Assembly: GCA_035689185.1 (NCBI GenBank)
Contig: DASSLY010000031.1
Span: 1-10,649 of the forward strand
Length of the DNA stretch: 10,649 nucleotides
From: DASSLY01 sp035689185
Lineage (GTDB): Bacteria; Actinomycetota; Actinomycetes; Actinomycetales; Dermatophilaceae
Direction: 5' to 3'
The notes beneath the pieces are model-generated. The model saw nothing but the letters and a program-made list of their open reading frames with translations. It was not told the origin of the DNA and ran no database searches. Numbering within the stretch: position 1 is the stretch's first letter; each line of letters starts with the position of its first letter. Below, one piece after another: positions 6,200 to 10,649 of the stretch. A program made the position numbers and the translations under genes.

Positions 6200-7041
6200 G
6201 ACGGCCGCACGAACGCGGCCAGCACGGCCCAGACGACAGGGGCCACGAGCAGCAGCGAGTCGAGCCGGTCCATGATGCCGCCGTGGCCGGGCAGGATCGA
6301 GCCCATGTCCTTGATGCCGAGGTCGCGCTTGATGGTCGACTCGGACAGGTCACCCACCGTCGCGGCCAGGACGACGGCGAGGCCGGCCACGACCCCCGCC
6401 CACCACGGCCCGCCCAGGGCCAGCGGGATGCCGATGACGCCGCCGAGGACGCAGGCCAGCGCCGAGCCGCAGGTGCCCTCCCAGGACTTCTTCGGGCTGA
6501 TCGACGGCGCCATCGGGTGCCGGCCGGCCAGCACGCCGACGGCGTACCCGCCGACGTCGCTGCAGACGGTGAGCAGGATGAACACGAAGACCCGCTGCGG
6601 CCCGTCCGGTTCGGCGAGCATCAGCGCCGCGAAGGACCCGAGGAAAGACACGTACCCGGACACGAACACCCCGCCGGAGACGTCCCGCACCGCGTCGGTC
6701 CGGCCGTCGACCAGCCGCCAGAGCAGCATCGCCATCACGGCGAGTCCGAAGCAGGCGATGAGCGCCTGGCCGCCGCGCAGGTACGCGGCCACCGGCATGG
6801 CCACCGCGCCGACCAGCGCCGGCAGCAGCGGCGCCCGGACGTGGCCGTGCTCGATGCCGCCGCGCAGTTCCCAGACGGCCAGCGCCAGGGCGGCCACCAG
6901 CACGACGAGGAACGCCTCCTTGCGGATGAACAGGCTGACCAGCACCAGCGCGCCCAGGCTGCAGCCCACCAGGATGGCGGCAGGCAGGTTCCGCCCGGCT
7001 CTGGTCGGTGCCGGCGAGGGTGTCGCGATCGGTGCCGTCAT
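6196..7041 (-). CDS. cdsA: Phosphatidate cytidylyltransferase (CDP-diacylglycerol synthase)
   Basis: A 281-residue integral membrane enzyme that converts CTP and phosphatidic acid to CDP-diacylglycerol, the precursor of phosphatidylinositol, phosphatidylglycerol and cardiolipin. A short Pro/Ala-rich N-terminus is followed by several hydrophobic segments (roughly 20-36, 43-57, 72-88, 92-109, 124-142, 150-172, 193-230 and 262-277). The CdsA signature occupies about residues 235-262: STIKRDLGIKDMG, then PGHGGIMDRLDS, with the metal-binding aspartates. SPKKSWEG (182-189) and CSDVGGYAVG (160-169) are further family blocks. The ATG at 7039-7041 is 15 bases after the frr stop, with only GCAGG as a modest ribosome site, which suggests coupling to frr. 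The stop overlaps the rlmN start. Confidence 0.95.
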   Translation of the reverse strand: MTAPIATPSPAPTRAGRNLPAAILVGCSLGALVLVSLFIRKEAFLVVLVAALALAVWELRGGIEHGHVRAPLLPALVGAVAMPVAAYLRGGQALIACFGLAVMAMLLWRLVDGRTDAVRDVSGGVFVSGYVSFLGSFAALMLAEPDGPQRVFVFILLTVCSDVGGYAVGVLAGRHPMAPSISPKKSWEGTCGSALACVLGGVIGIPLALGGPWWAGVVAGLAVVLAATVGDLSESTIKRDLGIKDMGSILPGHGGIMDRLDSLLLVAPVVWAVLAAFVRPS

Positions 7042-7056
7042 CGGGGCCTGCGCCGC

Positions 7057-7614
7057 TCAGACGTCGAGCAGCTCGGCTTCCTTGTGCTTCATCAGCTCGT
7101 CCACCGTGTCGACGTGCTTCTTGGTGAACCCGTCCAGCTCCTTCTCCGCGCGCATCCCCTCGTCCTCGCCGACCTCGCCGTCCTTGATCAGCCGGTCCAG
7201 CTCGTCCTTGGCCTTGCGCCGGATGTTGCGGATGGACACCTTCGCGTCCTCGCCCTTGCCGCGGGCCAGCTTGATGTACTCCCGGCGGCGCTCCTCGGTC
7301 AGCACGGGCAGCACGATCCGGATGACGTTGCCGTCGTTGCTGGGGTTGACCCCCAGGTTGGAATCGCGCACCGCGCGCTCGATCCCGGTCATGGTGGACT
7401 TGTCGAACGGGACGATAAGGATGGTTCGCGCCTCAGGGGTCTGGAACGAGGCGAGCTGCTGCAACGGCGTCGGCGTGCCGTAGTAGTCGACCGTCAGCTT
7501 GTTGAACATCGCTGCATTGGCCCGCCCGGTGCGGATGCCGGCGAAGTCCTCCTTGGCCACCTCGAGCGCCTTGTCCATCTTCTCCTCGGCCTCGAGCAGC
7601 GTGTCGTCGATCAC
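7057..7614 (-). CDS. frr: Ribosome recycling factor
   Basis: Exactly 185 residues, the canonical length. With EF-G it splits the post-termination ribosome into subunits. Family blocks are clear: FAGIRTGRANAAMF (24-37), DYYGTPTPLQQLASF (43-57, the hinge and tip region), EERRREYIKLARGKGEDAKV and IRNIRRKAKDELDRL (the long helices of the three-helix bundle). GTG 7612-7614 is the start because AAGGAG (complement of 7621-7626) stands 6 bases away and the resulting protein matches the family length. The in-frame extension to 7734 would run through the pyrH stop region and was rejected. An 85-base gap with a hairpin separates it from pyrH; cdsA follows after 15 bases. Confidence 0.97.
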   Translation of the reverse strand: MIDDTLLEAEEKMDKALEVAKEDFAGIRTGRANAAMFNKLTVDYYGTPTPLQQLASFQTPEARTILIVPFDKSTMTGIERAVRDSNLGVNPSNDGNVIRIVLPVLTEERRREYIKLARGKGEDAKVSIRNIRRKAKDELDRLIKDGEVGEDEGMRAEKELDGFTKKHVDTVDELMKHKEAELLDV

Positions 7615-7620
7615 CGGTGG

Positions 7621-7626
7621 CTCCTT
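7621..7626 (-). promoter_or_regulatory. Strong ribosome binding site for frr
   Basis: The complement reads AAGGAG, 6 bases before GTG 7614. It fixes the frr start and rules out the longer reading. Confidence 0.8.
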
Positions 7627-7667
7627 TGCAACGGTCGGTCGGCCTGGCCGCACGGGTGGTGAGCTGC

Positions 7668-7695
7668 GCGGCATACGAACGGGTCGGTATGCCGC
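7668..7695 (-). other. Hairpin in the pyrH-frr gap
   Basis: GCGGCATAC (7668-7676) and GTATGCCGC (7687-7695) form a perfect 9-bp stem around a 10-base loop, beginning 4 bases past the pyrH stop. It could be a weak terminator, a processing site or an mRNA end stabiliser. Both arms carry an octamer that recurs across the window. Confidence 0.55.
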
Positions 7696-7699
7696 CGGG

Positions 7700-8434
7700 T
7701 CAGTCCGCGGTGACCAGCGTCCCGATCCTCTCACCGCGCACGGCTCGCGCGACGTTACCCTCGCCCTCCATGCCGAACACGATCATCGGCAGCTTGTTGT
7801 CCATGCAGAGGCTGAACGCCGCGGCGTCGACGACCCGCAGGTTCTGCTGCAGTGCCTCGCTGTAGGTGACCCGGTCCAGCTTGACCGCGTCGGCGCTGGT
7901 GCGCGGGTCGGCGGTGTAGACCCCGTCGACCCCGTTCTTGCTCATGAGCACCGCGTCCGCCTTGATCTCCAGCGCCCGCTGGGCGGACACGGTGTCGGTG
8001 GAGAAGTACGGCATGCCCATGCCGGCGCCGAAGATGACGACCCGGCCCTTCTCCAGGTGGCGGATGGCCCGCCGCGGGATGTACGGCTCGGCGATCTGGC
8101 CCATGGTGATGGCGGTCTGCACCCGCGTCTGGATGCCGCTGCGCTCGAGGAAGTCCTGCAGGGCGAGGCAGTTCATCACGGTGCCGAGCATGCCCATGTA
8201 GTCGGCCCGGGTGCGGTCCATCCCCTTCTGCTGCAGCTCAGTGCCGCGGAAGAAGTTGCCGCCGCCCATCACGACCGCGACCTGGACCTGGTCGCGGGCC
8301 GCCTCCGCGATCTGGTCGGAGATGCCGGCCACGACGTCGGGGTCCAGGCCGATCCGGCCTTCGCCGCCGAACACCTCACCGGACAATTTGAGAACGACCC
8401 GGGCGTACCGGGGGTGCTGGAGCTCGACGGTCAC
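7700..8434 (-). CDS. pyrH: UMP kinase
   Basis: A 244-residue bacterial UMP kinase of the amino-acid-kinase fold, which phosphorylates UMP to UDP in the cytosol and usually works as a hexamer allosterically controlled by GTP and UTP. Seen: VVLKLSGE (13-20, phosphate loop), VVMGGGNFFRG (54-64), DRTRADYMGMLGTVMN (73-88, UMP binding and the family hallmark), FGAGMGMPYFSTDT (135-148) and KNGVDGVYTADP (166-177, nucleotide binding). GTG 8432-8434 is preceded by AGGGGA (complement of 8444-8449) at 9 bases. The gene lies between tsf and frr as in most bacteria. A strong hairpin upstream, after tsf, implies that pyrH may have reduced read-through expression or its own promoter; I could not identify one convincingly. 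Confidence 0.97.
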   Translation of the reverse strand: MTVELQHPRYARVVLKLSGEVFGGEGRIGLDPDVVAGISDQIAEAARDQVQVAVVMGGGNFFRGTELQQKGMDRTRADYMGMLGTVMNCLALQDFLERSGIQTRVQTAITMGQIAEPYIPRRAIRHLEKGRVVIFGAGMGMPYFSTDTVSAQRALEIKADAVLMSKNGVDGVYTADPRTSADAVKLDRVTYSEALQQNLRVVDAAAFSLCMDNKLPMIVFGMEGEGNVARAVRGERIGTLVTAD

Positions 8435-8517
8435 GGGCGGGGTTCCCCTGTCTCGAAGCGGTCACGCGTCGCTCGATCTTGACACACTCCGGGCGGCGCC
8501 CCGGGTGCTTGCACGTG

Positions 8518-8557
8518 CCAGGTTGCCAGGGTCACGTTCGCGACCCCGGCGACCTGG
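8518..8557 (-). terminator. Strong hairpin just after tsf (terminator or attenuator)
   Basis: The two 16-base arms, 8518-8533 and 8542-8557, pair around an 8-base loop. In the minus-strand RNA 14 positions are Watson-Crick, one is G-U and one is a C-A mismatch. The hairpin starts 6 bases past the tsf stop and is very GC-rich, with no U tract after it. Its position within the superoperon suggests partial termination before pyrH. Confidence 0.65.
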
Positions 8558-8563
8558 GCGGCC

Positions 8564-9394
8564 TCACGCGCCGACGCGGAACCGGGCGAAGGCCTTGGCT
8601 TCGACCCCGGCCTCCTTGAGCACCTGCGCCACGGACTTCTTCGGCTCCTTGGCGTGCGCCTGCTCGAGCAGGACGTTCTCCTTGAAGTAGCCGTTGACCC
8701 GGCCCTCCACGATGCGGGGCAGTGCCGCCTCCGCCTTGCCCTCCTCGCGCGCGGTGGCCTCGGCAATCCGCCGTTCGTGCTCGACCGTGTCCGCCGGGAC
8801 GTCCTCGCGGCGCAGCACGGTGGGGCTGAACGCGGCGATGTGCATCGCCACGTCCTTGGCAGCGGTCGCGTCGCCGCCCTCGGTGGCGACCAGGACGCCG
8901 ATCTGCGGCGGCAGGTCAGGGCTGGTCTTGTGCAGGTACGCGGAGACGGTGGAGCCCTCGAGGCGGGCCACTCGGCGCACCTCGATCTTCTCCCCGATGC
9001 TCGCGTTGGCCTGGTCGAGCAGGTCCTGCACGGTCCGCCCGTCGTCCAGCCGGCTCTTCAGCAGGGTGTCGGCGTCTGCGGCCGCGACCTTGACCGCCTG
9101 GGCCAGCACCTGGTCGGCGAGGGCCAGGAACTTCTCGCCCTTGGCGACGAAGTCGGTCTCGCAGTTCACCTCGACCAGCGTCCCGACCCCGTCGTCGACC
9201 CGGGCCGCGACCAGGCCGTTGGAGGCGGAGCGACCCTCCCGCTTGGTGACGCCCTTCTGGCCCTTGATGCGCAGCAGCTCGGCGGCCTTGGCGCGGTCGC
9301 CGTCAGCCTCCTCCAGCGCCTTCTTCACGTCGAGCATGCCGGCCCCGGTCTGCTCGCGAAGGGCCTTGATGTCAGCGGCGGTGATCTTCGCCAT
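8564..9394 (-). CDS. tsf: Translation elongation factor Ts
   Basis: A 276-residue guanine-nucleotide exchange factor that recycles EF-Tu-GDP in the cytosol. The N-terminal UBA-like domain carries EF-Ts signature 1 (LREQTGAGMLDVKKAL, residues 12-27), and signature 2 follows as EVNCETDFVA (75-84), whose TDFV residues push into EF-Tu near the nucleotide site. The dimerisation/C-terminal part ends AKEPKKSVAQVLKEAGVEAK. ATG 9392-9394 gives the standard MAKIT N-terminus; the upstream in-frame start at 9433 would add 13 non-conserved residues and was rejected. The ribosome site is weak (GAGAAAG about 7 bases upstream). It follows rpsB, separated by a 154-base gap containing a strong hairpin and an 11-bp tandem repeat. 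Confidence 0.97.
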   Translation of the reverse strand: MAKITAADIKALREQTGAGMLDVKKALEEADGDRAKAAELLRIKGQKGVTKREGRSASNGLVAARVDDGVGTLVEVNCETDFVAKGEKFLALADQVLAQAVKVAAADADTLLKSRLDDGRTVQDLLDQANASIGEKIEVRRVARLEGSTVSAYLHKTSPDLPPQIGVLVATEGGDATAAKDVAMHIAAFSPTVLRREDVPADTVEHERRIAEATAREEGKAEAALPRIVEGRVNGYFKENVLLEQAHAKEPKKSVAQVLKEAGVEAKAFARFRVGA

Positions 9395-9433
9395 GGGTTT
9401 CGCTTTCTCTGTCGGTGATGGCGGGCCGGCCAA

Positions 9434-9467
9434 CGCCGGGGCCGTCCATCGGTGGATGGCCCCGGCG
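9434..9467 (-). terminator. Very strong hairpin between rpsB and tsf (attenuator-like)
   Basis: The arms 9434-9448 and 9453-9467 pair over 15 positions (14 Watson-Crick, one G-T) around a 4-base loop, with a 10-bp outer GC block CGCCGGGGCC. It lies 39 bases before the tsf start. A terminator between rpsB and tsf is known from E. coli, where it lowers tsf relative to rpsB, and the same role is likely here. No T run follows. Confidence 0.72.
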
Positions 9468-9495
9468 AGGCGGCAGGGGGATGCGGGCTATCCGC

Positions 9496-9528
9496 GTGGC
9501 TGGGCCGTGGCTGGGCCGTGGCTGGGCC
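9496..9528. repeat. Three perfect 11-bp tandem repeats (GTGGCTGGGCC) in the rpsB-tsf gap
   Basis: Three head-to-tail copies occupy 9496-9506, 9507-9517 and 9518-9528, followed by a degenerate GTAATTGGCC. In the transcript the unit reads GGCCCAGCCAC. They begin about 20 bases past the rpsB stop and precede the intergenic hairpin. Function unknown; simple slippage expansion is the default reading. Confidence 0.85.
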
Positions 9529-9548
9529 GTAATTGGCCGTGGATGAGC

Positions 9549-10649
9549 TCAGACGCGGGTGGAGGTGTCGGTGTCCTCGGTGGCCTCGGTGTCCTCGGTG
9601 GCCTCGGTGGCGGTGACCGCGGGCTCGCCCTGGGCCTCCGGCGCAGCGGCGGGCTCCGGTGCAGCATCCGGCGCGGCATCGGCCGCGGGCTCGGGTGCGG
9701 CTGCGGGCTCCGGTGCGGCATCGGCCGCGGGCTCCGGTGCGGCTGCGGGCTCCGGTGCGGCATCGGCCGCGGGCTCCGGTGGGGCGGCGGGCTCCGGTGC
9801 GGCAACGGCCGCGGGCTCCGGTGCGGCATCGGCCGCGGGCTCCGGTGCGGCATCAGCCGCGGGCTCCGGCGCGGCATCAGCCGCGGGCTCCGGCGCGGCA
9901 ACGGCCGCGGCATCCGTGGCGTCGGCGCCGGGTAGTCCCTCGACCTCGGTGTCGGCGACGGCCAGCAGCTCGCGCTCCCACTCAGCCATCGGCTCGTCCA
10001 CCGCCAGCACGCCGTCGTCGACCTGGCTGCCCTCGGTCTGCCCGGCGCGCACTGCCGAGCGGGCCACCAGGCCGTCGGCCACCGCGTCGGCGACAACCCG
10101 GGTCAACAGGGTGACCGAGCGGATCGCGTCGTCGTTCCCGGGAATCTTGTAGTCGACCTCGTCCGGGTCGCAGTTGGTGTCCAGGATGGCGATGACCGGC
10201 AGCCGGAGCTTGCGCGCCTCGGTGACGGCCAGGTGCTCCTTCTTGGTGTCCACGATCCACACCGCCGACGGCACCTTGGCCATGTCGCGGATGCCGCCAA
10301 GGGTCTTCTCCAGCTTGTCCTTCTCGCGTTTGAGGACGAGCAGCTCCTTCTTGGTCCGCCCCGAGCCCGCCACGTCGTCGTAGTCGATCTCCTCCAGCTC
10401 CTTCAGCCGGGAGAGCCGCTTGTGGACGGTGTTGAAGTTGGTCAGCATCCCGCCGAGCCACCGGTGGTTGACGTACGGCATGCCGACCCGGGTCGCCTGT
10501 TCGGCGATCGGTTCCTGCGCCTGCTTCTTGGTGCCGACGAACAGGATCGTCCCGCCGTGCGACACGGTCGCCTTGACGAACTCATAGGCGTCGTTGATGT
10601 AGGTCAGGGACTGCTGCAGGTCGATGATGTAGATGCCGTTGCGCTCGGT
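9549..10649 (-). CDS. rpsB: 30S ribosomal protein S2 with a long PEPA-repeat C-terminal tail (5' end outside window)
   Basis: The frame is open to the window edge. The 366 visible residues begin TERNGIYIIDLQQSLTYIND, so roughly the first 40-45 residues of S2 are missing. S2 blocks seen: VNHRWLGGMLTNFNTV, KRLSRLKELEEID, PSAVWIVDTKKEHLAVTEA and VIAILDTNCDPDEVDYKIPG. S2 sits at the head-platform junction of the 30S subunit and is needed to recruit S1 and start mRNA binding. After the core (ending near VARSAVRAGQ) comes an acidic linker and then a low-complexity tail of about 110 residues with some eleven PEPA units spaced by ADA/AVA/AA, ending in TEATEDTEATEDTDTSTRV. Actinobacterial S2 often has a short acidic or Ala-rich tail, but this one is long. 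The gene heads the minus-strand superoperon; its promoter is outside the window. Confidence 0.96.
   Translation of the reverse strand, partial: TERNGIYIIDLQQSLTYINDAYEFVKATVSHGGTILFVGTKKQAQEPIAEQATRVGMPYVNHRWLGGMLTNFNTVHKRLSRLKELEEIDYDDVAGSGRTKKELLVLKREKDKLEKTLGGIRDMAKVPSAVWIVDTKKEHLAVTEARKLRLPVIAILDTNCDPDEVDYKIPGNDDAIRSVTLLTRVVADAVADGLVARSAVRAGQTEGSQVDDGVLAVDEPMAEWERELLAVADTEVEGLPGADATDAAAVAAPEPAADAAPEPAADAAPEPAADAAPEPAAVAAPEPAAPPEPAADAAPEPAAAPEPAADAAPEPAAAPEPAADAAPDAAPEPAAAPEAQGEPAVTATEATEDTEATEDTDTSTRV
9571..9606. repeat. Two perfect 18-bp tandem repeats at the 3' end of rpsB
   Basis: The unit GTGTCCTCGGTGGCCTCG occurs at 9571-9588 and 9589-9606 and encodes the TEATED hexapeptide repeat near the S2 C-terminus. 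Perfect identity at the DNA level points to recent duplication by slippage. Confidence 0.85.
9649..9900. repeat. Imperfect short-period repeat tract encoding the S2 PEPA tail
   Basis: About 250 bases are built from variants of GGCTCCGGTGCGGCATCGG on the plus strand, with periods of about 24 bases (unit APEPAADA) interspersed with shorter 15-21-base units (APEPAAA, APPEPA). Units differ mostly at synonymous or A/V/D positions. The tract is in frame with rpsB throughout, so it is coding, not intergenic. The antisense Gly/Ser/Ala frame over it is a by-product of the repeats. Confidence 0.85.

Noticed and set aside
5150..7483. Plus-strand 777-codon frame across rlmN, cdsA and frr
   Set aside because: It spans three well-identified minus-strand genes, with low-complexity composition and no domain; long antisense frames are expected at this GC content.
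6058..7662. Plus-strand 534-codon frame opposite cdsA and frr
   Set aside because: Same reasoning: antisense to two recognisable genes, no motif, composition set by GC-rich third positions of the other strand.
7615..7734. Longer frr with a start at 7734
   Set aside because: It would overlap the end of pyrH, lacks a ribosome site and adds 40 non-conserved residues; GTG 7614 with AAGGAG gives the canonical 185 residues.
8479..8484. TTGACA as a -35 promoter element
   Set aside because: It lies on the plus strand facing away from pyrH into antisense of tsf, and no -10-like sequence follows at 16-18 bases.
9395..9433. Longer tsf with a start at 9433
   Set aside because: The 13 extra residues are not seen in EF-Ts, and MAKIT is the standard N-terminus.
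9649..9900. Possible CRISPR array
   Set aside because: The repeats are short and imperfect, have no unique spacers and are in frame within rpsB.
9559..10152. Plus-strand Gly/Ser/Ala-repeat frame opposite the S2 tail
   Set aside because: The GSGAASAAGSGAA pattern is the reverse reading of the PEPA repeats; no independent coding evidence.

Overview
The window is chromosomal DNA from a high-GC actinobacterium. Codons end mostly in G or C, GTG starts are common, and long shadow reading frames lie antisense to almost every gene. Two things point to Actinomycetota: the rpsB-tsf-pyrH-frr-cdsA-rlmN gene string and a 13E12/DUF222-type HNH protein. A Micrococcales (Intrasporangiaceae-like) host is my guess from general resemblance, not something proven here.

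Left edge (1-234): the last 77 codons of a plus-strand 13E12/HNH family protein, converging on the next gene.

Polyamine/GABA module (261-3833): an aldehyde dehydrogenase of the gamma-aminobutyraldehyde type (minus strand) is divergent from an Lrp/AsnC regulator. The regulator overlaps, by ATGA, a class III PLP-dependent aminotransferase (plus strand). A plausible pathway is aminotransferase turning putrescine or another terminal amine into an amino-aldehyde, then dehydrogenase oxidising it to GABA or another omega-amino acid, with the Lrp protein sensing the substrate. The divergent gap holds a sigma70-like promoter for the dehydrogenase and an inverted repeat over its -35 element. A perfect 13-bp hairpin ends the aminotransferase transcript.

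Scar and SDR (3874-4952): after that hairpin lies a decayed 3' remnant of a large FAD/Fe-S oxidoreductase (cysteine-rich CCG domain only). It converges on a minus-strand short-chain dehydrogenase, and their stop codons interlock in a single CTAG.

Translation/cell-growth superoperon (5045-10649, all minus strand, transcribed right to left): rpsB (ribosomal protein S2, 5' end outside the window), tsf (EF-Ts), pyrH (UMP kinase), frr (ribosome recycling factor), cdsA (CDP-diacylglycerol synthase) and rlmN (23S rRNA/tRNA A2503/A37 methyltransferase). The last three are tightly packed, with cdsA and rlmN overlapping by GTGA. The rpsB-tsf, tsf-pyrH and pyrH-frr gaps each hold a hairpin, and two of these are strong enough to be terminators or attenuators. 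S2 carries a long PEPA-repeat tail encoded by imperfect DNA repeats.

I found no mobile element, CRISPR array, tRNA or clearly novel multigene system. The most unusual signals are the S2 repeat tail, the intra-operon hairpins with an 11-bp tandem repeat, the Fe-S oxidase remnant, and over-representation of the octamer CGGCATAC/GTATGCCG.
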